This document shows positions 36,888 to 44,706 of a DNA stretch of 64,000 nt, in pieces. The translations under genes were made by a program, and so were the position numbers. Below the pieces are notes generated by a model. It saw only the letters and a program-made list of their open reading frames with translations. It did no database searches and was not told the DNA's origin. This DNA is from Crocinitomicaceae bacterium (GTDB taxonomy: Bacteria > Bacteroidota > Bacteroidia > Flavobacteriales_D > Crocinitomicaceae). The DNA is taken from positions 124,001 through 188,000 of the forward strand of contig JAQVCM010000004.1 in assembly GCA_028689775.1 (NCBI GenBank). The letters run 5' to 3'. Position 1 is the stretch's first letter. Every line of letters begins with the position of its first letter.

Positions 36888-37589
36888 ATGAAAAAAATTA
36901 TCTTTACAGCAGCAGCCGTAATTGCCTTAGCAGGTAGTTCATTTGCTCAAAAAGCAACCTTAGACAATCCTTGGTCATTAGAAGGAGGAATTAACTTTTC
37001 AGGAGCTAATGGAATTAATTGGCAAGCTCCAACGATTCGCGCTCGTTATTTCGTAAACGAAAACATTGCAGCGCGCGTACAATTAGGTTTAGGTGATGGT
37101 GCTGGTACACCGATGTCAAAAACGGAAAGAGTAAACGAATTTAACAATGGAACTGGTGGTGTTGGTGAAATTGTAACTAAAAACAATACTTGGAATGCTC
37201 AACTTGGTGGTGAATATCACTTAGCTGGAACAGATCGTTTGTCTCCTTTCTTCTCTTTAGGAATTAACTTTGGAGGTGGAAATGTTACCATTACAGAAGA
37301 AAATGTGAACTTTGGTGCTTTTAGCTCGGGATGGACTTCAGAAGAAAAAATCAAAACAAACATGTTTGGTGTAGCAGTTGGTGCTGGAATCGACTTTTAT
37401 GTGGTTGAAAACCTATACATCGGTTTGGAATTAGGTCTTAATTTTAACAGACAAAACTTCAAAGATGAAGAATATGTTAAAACTAGTCCAGGTGGAGTTT
37501 CTGTAAAAACAATTACTGCAGGAAAAACACAAACCGTTTTGGAAACAACAGCATTGAACACAGGTTTGCGTCTAGGTTGGAGATTCTAA
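36888..37589 (+). CDS. Outer-membrane beta-barrel protein, second of a tandem pair
   Basis: A 233-residue exported protein: signal peptide about 1-20 (MKKIIFTAAAVIALAGSSFAQ), glycine-rich amphipathic strands, and C-terminal RLGWRF with terminal Phe. It fits the outer-membrane protein beta-barrel domain family common in Bacteroidota. A polar insertion near residues 65-90 is probably a surface loop. Its start and terminator resemble those of the upstream gene, but the mature sequences differ widely. Function unknown; likely a small structural or transport barrel. Confidence 0.8.
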   Translation: MKKIIFTAAAVIALAGSSFAQKATLDNPWSLEGGINFSGANGINWQAPTIRARYFVNENIAARVQLGLGDGAGTPMSKTERVNEFNNGTGGVGEIVTKNNTWNAQLGGEYHLAGTDRLSPFFSLGINFGGGNVTITEENVNFGAFSSGWTSEEKIKTNMFGVAVGAGIDFYVVENLYIGLELGLNFNRQNFKDEEYVKTSPGGVSVKTITAGKTQTVLETTALNTGLRLGWRF

Positions 37590-37609
37590 TCTAAAAAATA
37601 CAAGTGTAG

Positions 37610-37641
37610 AAAAGGAGAAATCAAAAGGTTTCTCCTTTTTT
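37610..37641 (+). terminator. Terminator after the second barrel gene
   Basis: Perfect 10-bp arms AAAGGAGAAA (37611-37620) and TTTCTCCTTT (37629-37638) with loop TCAAAAGG, then a T run. Its core differs from the previous gene's terminator at one loop base. Confidence 0.9.
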
Positions 37642-37672
37642 TTGGTAATTACTGAAAAATGAGTTACTTTTG
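37642..37672 (+). promoter_or_regulatory. Promoter of rpsP-rimM
   Basis: A TTG at 37642-37644 and a -7 box TACTTTTG at 37665-37672, 20 nt apart, form a full Bacteroidota-type promoter. It starts right after the preceding terminator and gives a 55-nt leader before rpsP. Confidence 0.6.
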
Positions 37673-37727
37673 CACCTTAATTAATTATTATTAACTGGAG
37701 TTTCGTACTCCAACTTATAAAAAAAGT

Positions 37728-38291
37728 ATGGCAACAAGAATTAGACTGCAAAGACACGGGAAAAAATCAAAAGCATTTTTTCATTTAGTTGTCGCAGATT
37801 CAAGATCAAAAAGAGATGGTAAATTCATCGAAAAATTAGGGACTTACAACCCAAACACAAATCCAGCAACTGTTGAATTGAACTTCGAATCTACTTTGAA
37901 GTGGGTACAAACTGGAGCTGAAATGTCTGACACTGCAAGAGCATTGTTGTCTTACAAAGGAATCTTGTACAAAAACCACTTGATCAATGGTGTTAAAAAA
38001 GGAGCTTTGACAGCTGAAGACGTTGAAACTAAATTTGCTGCATGGTTGGCTGAAAAAGACAACAAAATCAATGCTAAAAAAGACGGTTTAACAACAAACG
38101 CTGCTGCAACAAGAGCTGCTGCATTGAAAGCTGAGGCTGAAGTGAATGCTGCGAAAGCTAAAGCAATTGAAATCAAAAATACGCCAGAGGTAGTTGAAGA
38201 AGAAGTTACGGAAGCACCAACTGAAGAAACAACTGAAGAAGAAACTCCAGCTGCTGAAGCAACTGAAGGTACTGACGAACCACAAGCTTAA
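37728..38291 (+). CDS. rpsP: Ribosomal protein bS16 with extended C-terminus
   Basis: A 187-residue bS16 of the 30S subunit. The conserved core is the first ~80 residues (MATRIRLQRHGKKSKAFFH, then ADSRSKRDG and LGTYNP). The rest is an Ala/Lys-rich helical stretch (about 120-160) and a Glu/Thr/Ala-rich acidic tail, making it about twice the E. coli length. Long acidic tails on bS16 are usual in Bacteroidota; their role is not established. It is followed by rimM after 23 nt, the common rpsP-rimM pairing. Confidence 0.95.
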   Translation: MATRIRLQRHGKKSKAFFHLVVADSRSKRDGKFIEKLGTYNPNTNPATVELNFESTLKWVQTGAEMSDTARALLSYKGILYKNHLINGVKKGALTAEDVETKFAAWLAEKDNKINAKKDGLTTNAAATRAAALKAEAEVNAAKAKAIEIKNTPEVVEEEVTEAPTEETTEEETPAAEATEGTDEPQA

Positions 38292-38314
38292 GATTTCTTA
38301 AGAAACATATTTGA

Positions 38315-38845
38315 ATGAAAAAAGCAGATTGCTATCATTTAGGATATATAGCGAAACTTCACGGATTTAAAGGTGAAGTTTCGTTTTTTTTAGACGTGAC
38401 AGATTCTTCCGAATATGCGTCTTTAAAATCGGTATTCGTTGACATCAACGGCCAATTGACTCCTTTCTTTATCGAATCCATTGTATTAAAACCAAAAAGT
38501 TTTGCAGCAGTAAAATTAGTTGGTGTAAGTTCTGAGAACGAAGCAAAATCATTGGTTCGCAAAAACGTCTACCTTCCACTTTCAACCTTACCCGCTTTAT
38601 CAGGAACTGAATTTTACGATCACGAGGTGGTCGACTTTCAAGTCGTTGATGTGAATTTTGGTCCTGTTGGAACCTTGGTACAAGTGATCGATTTAGCAGT
38701 AAACCCATTGCTTCAAGTCAACGCTCCGAGTGGAAAAGAAGTATTGATTCCTTTTGTGAAAGGATTGGTTCAAAAAGTAGATCGCGAAAATAAAGTATTG
38801 ACAATCTCATCTCCCGAAGGTCTGATTGCCTTGTATTTAGATTAG
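38315..38845 (+). CDS. rimM: Ribosome maturation factor RimM
   Basis: A 176-residue 16S rRNA processing factor that helps assemble the 30S head. The N-terminal RimM domain starts YHLGYIAKLHGFKGEVSF, and the C-terminal PRC-barrel domain carries EVLIPFVKGLVQKVD. It lies 23 nt after rpsP and is surely co-transcribed with it. RimM binds uS19 in other bacteria. Length is normal. Confidence 0.94.
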   Translation: MKKADCYHLGYIAKLHGFKGEVSFFLDVTDSSEYASLKSVFVDINGQLTPFFIESIVLKPKSFAAVKLVGVSSENEAKSLVRKNVYLPLSTLPALSGTEFYDHEVVDFQVVDVNFGPVGTLVQVIDLAVNPLLQVNAPSGKEVLIPFVKGLVQKVDRENKVLTISSPEGLIALYLD

Positions 38846-38909
38846 CAAATCAGATTCTGTTTGAATCCTTGTCCATTTTCTTTCTTTACACGTCAATCTG
38901 CAGGAGAAC

Positions 38910-39611
38910 ATGTCTATCTTTAAATTTAAACAGTTCAACATTGATCAAACCAATTCGGCCATGAAAATTGGAACCGATGCGATGATTTTTGGTGCTTTAA
39001 TTGAAACAACTGATAAAAAGAACGGACTAGACATTGGAACTGGAACTGGAGTTTTAAGTTTGATGGTTGCTCAAAACAATCCATCCCTTCAAATCAAAGC
39101 CATTGAAATTGAAGAAAATGCCTTCTTGGAAGCCAAAACTAATTTTGAAAAAAGTCCGTTTCAAAATCAACTTCAAGCAATTTATAGCGACATCAAGGAG
39201 TTTCATTCCGAAAATCAATTTGATTTAATTTTCACCAATCCTCCTTATTTTGCAAATTCTTCGAAATCAGTTTCAGGTGAACGAAATTTAGCCAGACATA
39301 CAGATGCGCTTTCTTGGAAAGAACTCGCTTTAAAAGTATCTGAACTTCTATCAGACGACGGTGATTTTTGGGTCATACTTCCCTTGGAAGGAATGCAGTT
39401 GCTTCGAGAACAGCTGCAAGAACTAAACTTCTTCTTAAACCAAGAAATCATTCTTTTTGGAAAAGAAAATCAAGCCATGAGAAACGTCTATAGTTTCTCT
39501 AAAACCCAAAAACAAACTACAAAACGAGAAATTATCATTCGACAAGCTGACAATCAGTACACCGACGCTTACAAAAAACTGACAATCGAATATCATTTCA
39601 ATACCTTGTAA
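38910..39611 (+). CDS. tRNA1(Val) adenine-N6-methyltransferase-like (TrmN6/YfiC)
   Basis: A 233-residue SAM-dependent methyltransferase. Motif I is GLDIGTGTGVLSLM, the acidic residue is in KAIEIEENA, and the catalytic motif is NPPYF, typical of N6-adenine methylation. The N-terminus FKFKQFNIDQTNSAMKIGTD matches the TrmN6 family, which modifies A37 of tRNA1(Val). It is 64 nt after rimM and may share its transcript. It is convergent with the superoxide dismutase gene, separated by a bidirectional terminator. Confidence 0.88.
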   Translation: MSIFKFKQFNIDQTNSAMKIGTDAMIFGALIETTDKKNGLDIGTGTGVLSLMVAQNNPSLQIKAIEIEENAFLEAKTNFEKSPFQNQLQAIYSDIKEFHSENQFDLIFTNPPYFANSSKSVSGERNLARHTDALSWKELALKVSELLSDDGDFWVILPLEGMQLLREQLQELNFFLNQEIILFGKENQAMRNVYSFSKTQKQTTKREIIIRQADNQYTDAYKKLTIEYHFNTL

Positions 39612-39619
39612 AACAAAAA

Positions 39620-39647
39620 ATCTCATCTTAGTTTCCTAAAATGAGAT
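39620..39647. terminator. Bidirectional terminator between trmN6-like and sod genes
   Basis: Arms ATCTCATCTTAG (39620-39631) and CTAAAATGAGAT (39636-39647) match at 11 of 12 positions around a 4-nt loop. There are T runs downstream on both strands. Confidence 0.85.
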
Positions 39648-39684
39648 CTCTTGTTTTTTGAATTTTGAATTTCTAAACTTTCCC

Positions 39685-40416
39685 TTAAAAAGGTTTGGAC
39701 TTGATGGTCTCTTGTGCAATCTTTTTAAGCACTGGATTTTGTTTGGCTTCCTCAAACTTAGCAGAAATCACGTTCCAATCTAAAACAGACCAAATAGAAT
39801 CTAAATATTCACCTCTTTTGTTTTGGTATTTCAGGTAATATGCGTGTTCCCAAACATCAATTCCCATGATTGGAATACCGCGAACTTCAGAACCAAGCAT
39901 GATTGGATTGTCCTGATTTGGAGTAGATGTAACCACTAATTTTCCACCTGGTGTTAAAACCAACCAAGCCCAACCCGAACCAAAACGAGAAGCAGCAGCT
40001 TTATTCATTTGCGCTTTCAACTCTTTCATTCCTTTAAAATCAGCATCGATTGACGCTTGAAGGGATTTAGATGGTTCTGTGTTTAGTTTTGGTGAAAGAA
40101 TATCGAAAAATAAATTGTGATTATAAACTCCTCCACCATTATTTCGAATGGCAACAGGCAATTTTTCTCCCAATAACAACAACTCTTCAAGTTTCAAAGC
40201 AGCAAAATCTTTGTTTTCTTTCAATGCTTCATTCAGGTTATTGACATAGCCTTGGTGATGTTTTGAATGATGAATCTCCATGGTTTGCGCGTCGATGTAT
40301 GGCGCCAGCGCATTGTATTCATAATTTAATTTCTTCAAAACATAAGGTGCTTGTGCATTCACTTCGTGACTTAAAACGATCGCCAAGGATGCAATTAATA
40401 TGGAAATGTATTTCAT
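39685..40416 (-). CDS. Exported Fe/Mn superoxide dismutase
   Basis: A 243-residue Fe/Mn-type SOD converting superoxide to H2O2 and O2. Metal ligands are H49 (MEIHHSKHH), H100 (VYNHNLFF), D187 and H191 (DVWEHAYY). It differs from the usual cytoplasmic form in having a clear signal peptide, about residues 1-22 ending VNAQA, so it should act in the periplasm. The normal GGHxNH motif reads GGGVYNH here, a substitution near the active site. It is monocistronic with promoter box and terminator. Metal preference cannot be called. Confidence 0.92.
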   Translation of the reverse strand: MKYISILIASLAIVLSHEVNAQAPYVLKKLNYEYNALAPYIDAQTMEIHHSKHHQGYVNNLNEALKENKDFAALKLEELLLLGEKLPVAIRNNGGGVYNHNLFFDILSPKLNTEPSKSLQASIDADFKGMKELKAQMNKAAASRFGSGWAWLVLTPGGKLVVTSTPNQDNPIMLGSEVRGIPIMGIDVWEHAYYLKYQNKRGEYLDSIWSVLDWNVISAKFEEAKQNPVLKKIAQETIKSKPF

Positions 40417-40443
40417 TTTTATTTGATTTTATTTGATTGAACT

Positions 40444-40451
40444 CAAATATA
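40444..40451 (-). promoter_or_regulatory. -7 box TATATTTG of the sod gene
   Basis: Matches TAnnTTTG on the minus strand, 27 nt before the ATG at 40416. Confidence 0.5.
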
Positions 40452-40578
40452 ACAAAAAAGGATTTGCTTCACGAGCAACAAGCTAATTTTTATAGTTTGT
40501 TTAACGTTAGATCAGATGCGTTTGTTTAATTTTTTTTAGCTGTAACAATGGATCTCTGGTGAAAATAGATCTAAACGC

Positions 40579-40613
40579 AAAAAGATGCCTTCTGTTCAGA
40601 AAACATCTTTTTT
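40579..40613 (-). terminator. Terminator after tonB
   Basis: Two stacked stems, AAAAAGATG with CATCTTTTT (outer) and TTCTG with CAGAA (inner), separated by small bulges. It lies 28 nt past the tonB-like stop. Confidence 0.8.
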
Positions 40614-40640
40614 CAATCAATTCAGGTTTGTTGTAATCTA

Positions 40641-41516
40641 TTATTTCAGTGAAAAGTTAATCGGCATCACGAAATAACTGTCCACTTTTTGTCCGTCTTT
40701 AATCGCCGGTTTCCATTTCGGCATTTTTTTAATCACTCGAATTGCTTCTTGATCGCATTCAACACAGTCTGGTACAGCACGAACAATTTTAACATCTGAA
40801 ATTTCTCCTTGTTTGTTGATGATGAATTGTAAATGACATTTACCTTGAATTCCATATTGTCTTGCAATTTCAGGATAATTCAAATTAGAGGTTAAATAAG
40901 TAATCATCTTCTCTCTTCCGCCGGGATATTCAGCTGAAATATCTGGGTCTCTCGTAGGAATTTGAAGTTCTTTCTGCCCTCCAGTTCCGGTTCCAACTTC
41001 AGTTCCACCACCAGCTGGATTCGTAAAGCCAGTCGAACCAGTTCCTTTTTCATCCGTTGGACCTTGAATTTTATCAGTATCTAATAAATCAACTTTTTTT
41101 CCTTTCGTTGGATCATCGGTCACCACATAAACTGGCGTCTTCACCATGTCTATTTTAGTTTTCTTAAGAAATCTATCATCGATATAAGCTACATCAATTT
41201 TAATAGTTGGAGGATTCATTGTAAGTGTTTCATCATCGGGTAAAAAACGCTTCAAATCAATAGCAATTGGATCGCTTTTGAAGAAAAGATAGGAACCATA
41301 CGTAGTAGAAATAGCGAGCACAATTCCCAAAAGAATCAAGGTCATTTCTCGGTTATAATCCCGACGAATGGTGTACGCACCATACGCTTTATTTCGTTTC
41401 TCAAAAACAATGTCGTTTCGAGAAGCGGAAGTACTTTGTTGCCAATTTTTGACTGAGTAATAATCGTATAAAGAAATAGCCAATGCTATCGCCACGAGAC
41501 TGAATAGAACATCCAT
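40641..41516 (-). CDS. TonB family energy transducer
   Basis: A 291-residue TonB-type protein. The N-terminus has a hydrophobic stretch (about 2-20), the conserved FEKRNKAYGAYTIRRDYNRE segment, and the main membrane anchor (about 61-82). A Gly/Thr/Pro-rich spacer spans the periplasm, and the C-terminal TonB domain (about 200-291) contains YPEIARQYGIQGKCHLQFI and ends in SYFVMPINFSL. It would pass proton-motive force from ExbBD to outer-membrane receptors. No exbB or exbD is adjacent, so it is probably one of several TonB paralogues. Confidence 0.9.
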   Translation of the reverse strand: MDVLFSLVAIALAISLYDYYSVKNWQQSTSASRNDIVFEKRNKAYGAYTIRRDYNREMTLILLGIVLAISTTYGSYLFFKSDPIAIDLKRFLPDDETLTMNPPTIKIDVAYIDDRFLKKTKIDMVKTPVYVVTDDPTKGKKVDLLDTDKIQGPTDEKGTGSTGFTNPAGGGTEVGTGTGGQKELQIPTRDPDISAEYPGGREKMITYLTSNLNYPEIARQYGIQGKCHLQFIINKQGEISDVKIVRAVPDCVECDQEAIRVIKKMPKWKPAIKDGQKVDSYFVMPINFSLK

Positions 41517-41866
41517 GATATCAATTTTTAATTCGTTAATACTGTACTAAAATGTAAAAAGAGTAGAAAATGAGATGCAGCGTTTTAATTCTCATTTTCA
41601 ATAAAAAATTTTGATTGAGAAATAATGCATTCTTTCTCAGTCATCTATCCGGATAGGGTAATCGATTATACCAAACTTAAAAAAATATCACATTCATTTT
41701 GAAAAATAAACCTCTAACGTTATTTCTACTGATTGAAATGTAGGAATTGGATGAATTGATGTAAGAGATCGCGAAAAAAAGTACTCAAAAAAAGATTTTT
41801 ACGGATTCAAAGCTTGTTTTTGACCTGATGAGACTGAATAACAAAGTCAATTTCCATTCAAATACG
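41517..41866. other. Gene-free gap between divergent tonB and pseudouridine synthase genes
   Basis: About 350 AT-rich bases. No open frame, RNA gene or repeat was recognised. It must carry both promoters; only the rightward one is clear, at 41867-41874. Confidence 0.4.
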
Positions 41867-41874
41867 TACCTTTG
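41867..41874 (+). promoter_or_regulatory. -7 box TACCTTTG of the pseudouridine synthase gene
   Basis: Matches TAnnTTTG, 21 nt before the ATG at 41896. It contains the TTG that would be an upstream alternative start. Confidence 0.55.
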
Positions 41875-41895
41875 TGGAAATTATTCTTTGCATCA

Positions 41896-42789
41896 ATGAA
41901 ATACAAAACAAATCGCGTCCCTGGTAAAGCTACCAAAAAAGACCTTAAATTTACAGTAAAAGAAAATACGACTTTACTGGAATTCTTAATGCTTTCATTT
42001 GCAGGTAAAAGCAGAAACGCGATTAAATCTTTGTTGGGCGGAAGTTTAATTTTAGTAGATGGAAAATTGATTTCTCAATTTAATCATCCCTTGAAAGTTG
42101 GTCAAGTGATGACTGTTTTAGCAGAAAAAGTGGCACCTGAAAGACCGATGATTGGATTGAAAATCATTCATGAAGATGAGTTGATGATTATTGTAAACAA
42201 ACATTCTGGTTTACTCACAAACAGTTCATCGAAAGAACGAGTGAAAACTGCTTACGCAATGATCAACAGTTACGTTCAAAAAACAAGTGCTACAAGCCGC
42301 GTATTTGTTGTGAATAAACTGGATCGTGAAACCTCAGGAATTATCATTTTCGCAAAAGATGAAAAAACACAGAAGTTTTTAATCGAAGATTGGGAGAAAT
42401 CAATCCCCGAACAGGTTTATGTTGCTTTGGTTGAAGGAGAAGTTCGCAAAGAGAAAGATTCCTTGACTTCGTACATGAAACAAAGTAAAGCGTTGATCGT
42501 TCACTCAAGTCAAAACGAGACTTATGGAGAAAAGGCAATTACCAATTACGAAGTTTTTAGACGTAAGAAAGGTTCCACACTTTTAAAAATCAACATCGAA
42601 ACGAAGGTGAAAAATCAAATCCGAGTTCACATGCAGGAAATGAAACATCCAATTGTTGGTGATAAAAAATACGGAGCTAAAACCAACGCGATTGGAAGAA
42701 TGGCGCTGCATTTAAAAACCGTTCAGATTACGCATCCGGCGACGAAAAAGAAAATTACGTTTGACACCGAGATTCCGAATAAGTTTTAA
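41896..42789 (+). CDS. RluA/RluD-type pseudouridine synthase
   Basis: A 297-residue RNA pseudouridine synthase. An S4 RNA-binding domain lies about 20-85, then the catalytic domain with NKLDRETSGIIIFAK holding the nucleophilic Asp. Most family members have HRLD here; the NKLD form is a small deviation. The late motif KNQIRVHMQEMKHPIVGD is canonical. Target RNA (23S rRNA or tRNA) is not clear. I chose the ATG at 41896 because the alternative TTG lies in the -7 box. It overlaps the next, convergent gene by 4 bp. Confidence 0.9.
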   Translation: MKYKTNRVPGKATKKDLKFTVKENTTLLEFLMLSFAGKSRNAIKSLLGGSLILVDGKLISQFNHPLKVGQVMTVLAEKVAPERPMIGLKIIHEDELMIIVNKHSGLLTNSSSKERVKTAYAMINSYVQKTSATSRVFVVNKLDRETSGIIIFAKDEKTQKFLIEDWEKSIPEQVYVALVEGEVRKEKDSLTSYMKQSKALIVHSSQNETYGEKAITNYEVFRRKKGSTLLKINIETKVKNQIRVHMQEMKHPIVGDKKYGAKTNAIGRMALHLKTVQITHPATKKKITFDTEIPNKF

Positions 42790-43016
42790 TTTTGATCCAA
42801 AAAAGGTGAAATCGCTGCTGTAACCATCACAGCAACAATCATAATCATAAAAATGACTACAAATATATTGAGCAGATAATTACCTGCAACCAATGCATAT
42901 TCATTCTCATATTCTGATTTAACAATCGCTTTTACCTTTTTCAGATTTCGATACTTAATGAACAAGATCAACCAGCCCAAAGGATTTAAAATTAGATAGG
43001 CAAAAAGAATTTCCAC
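42786..43016 (-). CDS. Small two-helix membrane protein
   Basis: A 76-residue protein with hydrophobic helices at about 2-20 and 46-68 joined by a basic loop (KYRNLKKVKAIVKSE). No family was recognised. It overlaps the convergent pseudouridine synthase gene by 4 bp and follows a small exported protein by 68 nt. The compact size and consistent hydrophobic pattern support a real gene, but only moderately. Confidence 0.5.
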   Translation of the reverse strand: MEILFAYLILNPLGWLILFIKYRNLKKVKAIVKSEYENEYALVAGNYLLNIFVVIFMIMIVAVMVTAAISPFLDQN

Positions 43017-43084
43017 GCTGAAAGTTTAGGTTAAACAAGATTTAATGATGGTTTAAACATCGTTTAAAAGCACATAAATTTCGG

Positions 43085-43468
43085 TTATTTTAAATAAGCT
43101 TTCAAGCCAATCGCATCTGTTCTAATTTCGCTTCTCCAATCCTTTCCTAACTTTTCGTCCAAGTATTTGAAAACTTCTTGGTTATATGCGGATTCATTAT
43201 CACCCGCAAACCGAACGCAACCTTGACTGAAAAACGAAATACCATATTTTTCCTCAAAAGCTGCATCTCCTGGAAGTTCGGAAGCTGCTACAAATCCGCC
43301 AGGTAGAATGATTTTTATCATCCCGTTTTTAATATCCTTGAGTGCTTTTTCAGAATTGCAAACTGGATAATACATCTCTTTTTGATTTGTACTGTCTAAA
43401 ACTTGTTTTTGCGCAGAGGCGCCATTTGCAAGGACTATGAAAAGTAGAATTTGAATTGTTTTTGTCAT
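43085..43468 (-). CDS. Small exported protein of unknown function
   Basis: A 127-residue protein with signal peptide about 1-19 (ending NGASAQ). The mature part has two cysteines (YYPVCNSE and FSQGCVRF) that could form a disulfide, and a mixed alpha/beta pattern with GMIKIILPGGF. I do not recognise the family. It starts 11 nt after the upstream outer-membrane protein gene and is probably co-transcribed with it. Confidence 0.6.
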   Translation of the reverse strand: MTKTIQILLFIVLANGASAQKQVLDSTNQKEMYYPVCNSEKALKDIKNGMIKIILPGGFVAASELPGDAAFEEKYGISFFSQGCVRFAGDNESAYNQEVFKYLDEKLGKDWRSEIRTDAIGLKAYLK

Positions 43469-43479
43469 AATCTTAAGTT

Positions 43480-44061
43480 CTATTTAAACGTATAACCAAC
43501 ACTTACGCCTGGCCATGGAAAAACAGGATAGCCAATTCCAACCACATCACTCAAGGTAGAAATACTAAATCTCGAAAATCCAAGATGATTTGAATTACTG
43601 ACTGTCAACAAGTCAATCATAGCAGTTGCGCTGGCTCTAAAAAACAAACCTCCTTGAGGTCTTTGGAAACGGTAACTTATCTTTGGAGAAGCATATAAAT
43701 AAAGAAATTGATCGTTATAGCTCGCATACGAATTAACGTACATTGCAGTCAGTCCAACACCTAATTCTAAATGATGGCTCTTTTTACCTAAAATCCAATT
43801 GTATGAAACTGGAATTCCAAGATATGTTCCATCTCCAAACTCAACAACATCTGGAACAAATACAAAACCTGCAGTAACCGAATTCATAAAGGTTTTATCT
43901 GTATTAAAAATTCGATCGTAATTCAAAGACCAAGCAAAACCTTGTCCAAAAGCTTCTGCATAAATCGTATTTTTTTCGATGTCGTCTGGTCTGGATTTAG
44001 CTTGTCCAAAAAGAGTCGTAAAAGAGAAAATCAGCAAAGAAGAAATAACAAGAACTCTCAT
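43480..44061 (-). CDS. Small outer-membrane beta-barrel-like protein
   Basis: A 193-residue exported protein from the ATG at 44061, with signal peptide about 1-20 (ending TTLFGQ). The mature sequence has alternating strands (FAWSLNYDRIF, HHLELGVGLTAMYV) and a terminal SVGYTFK, typical of small barrels. The longer start at 44097 would bury the signal peptide. It leads a probable two-gene unit with the next small exported protein. A TAAGTTTG box lies 33 nt upstream. Function unknown. Confidence 0.7.
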   Translation of the reverse strand: MRVLVISSLLIFSFTTLFGQAKSRPDDIEKNTIYAEAFGQGFAWSLNYDRIFNTDKTFMNSVTAGFVFVPDVVEFGDGTYLGIPVSYNWILGKKSHHLELGVGLTAMYVNSYASYNDQFLYLYASPKISYRFQRPQGGLFFRASATAMIDLLTVSNSNHLGFSRFSISTLSDVVGIGYPVFPWPGVSVGYTFK

Positions 44062-44094
44062 AGGAATTGATTTAGAATGAATACTGTAGAGTGA

Positions 44095-44102
44095 CAAACT
44101 TA
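44095..44102 (-). promoter_or_regulatory. -7 box TAAGTTTG of the small barrel gene
   Basis: Matches TAnnTTTG on the minus strand, 33 nt before the ATG at 44061. Confidence 0.4.
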
Positions 44103-44148
44103 AGTTTTAAGATCGATTTAAAAATAACGTTTTACCATAGTCCTTATT

Positions 44149-44706
44149 TCACTGAACAAAATTACTAATCCATCCAACAATCAGAATTTCATTACTAAAA
44201 AGATGCAAGTTTGCTCCTTCTTGATTTTCAGCAATTAGCAAGTCATTTACATTCAATTTAAATTCTTGCTCATTAATTTTTACGCTTGTTTCTTCAAGCG
44301 TAAAAATGAAAACAACACTAGATTCCAAATCGTCATTCAAGGTTTTTACTTCCAAATTAAATGGTCGTCCCTCCTTTTGAATCATCAAATTAAAATCAGT
44401 TCCCAAGGAAAAAGATTGTATCTGATCTGCGGAGTCAAATGCAAAGATCTCATTCTTTGAATATGCTTCAGCAACGTCATTTCGCTTGATTTTCAAATCA
44501 TTGCCCAACATCACAAGATAACGCTTATATCCTTGAAAGTTTGTAAAATTGGATGGAGTTTTTTCAATGCTTGCACTGCTGATTCTGAAATCAAAATCTC
44601 GCGCGGCATAAGTAGAATCAGCAGGTGAGATTACGTATTCGTAAGTCTTTCCTCCGTCCCAGATACTGGGTGTGATGTCGTTTTTCGAGATGATTTTAAT
44701 GTTCAT
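44149..44706 (-). CDS. HutD/Ves-like cupin protein
   Basis: A 185-residue protein with the HutD/Ves pattern: WDGGKTYEYVISP, then FDFRISSASIEK and FQGYKRYLVMLG. HutD is linked to histidine utilisation in Pseudomonas, where it is thought to keep hut expression in check, perhaps by sensing an intermediate. I chose the ATG at 44706, whose A is also the last base of the previous gene's TAA stop (TAATG), so translation is coupled. Its partner here is an unknown membrane protein, not hut genes; hutH is 35 kb away. Confidence 0.7.
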   Translation of the reverse strand: MNIKIISKNDITPSIWDGGKTYEYVISPADSTYAARDFDFRISSASIEKTPSNFTNFQGYKRYLVMLGNDLKIKRNDVAEAYSKNEIFAFDSADQIQSFSLGTDFNLMIQKEGRPFNLEVKTLNDDLESSVVFIFTLEETSVKINEQEFKLNVNDLLIAENQEGANLHLFSNEILIVGWISNFVQ

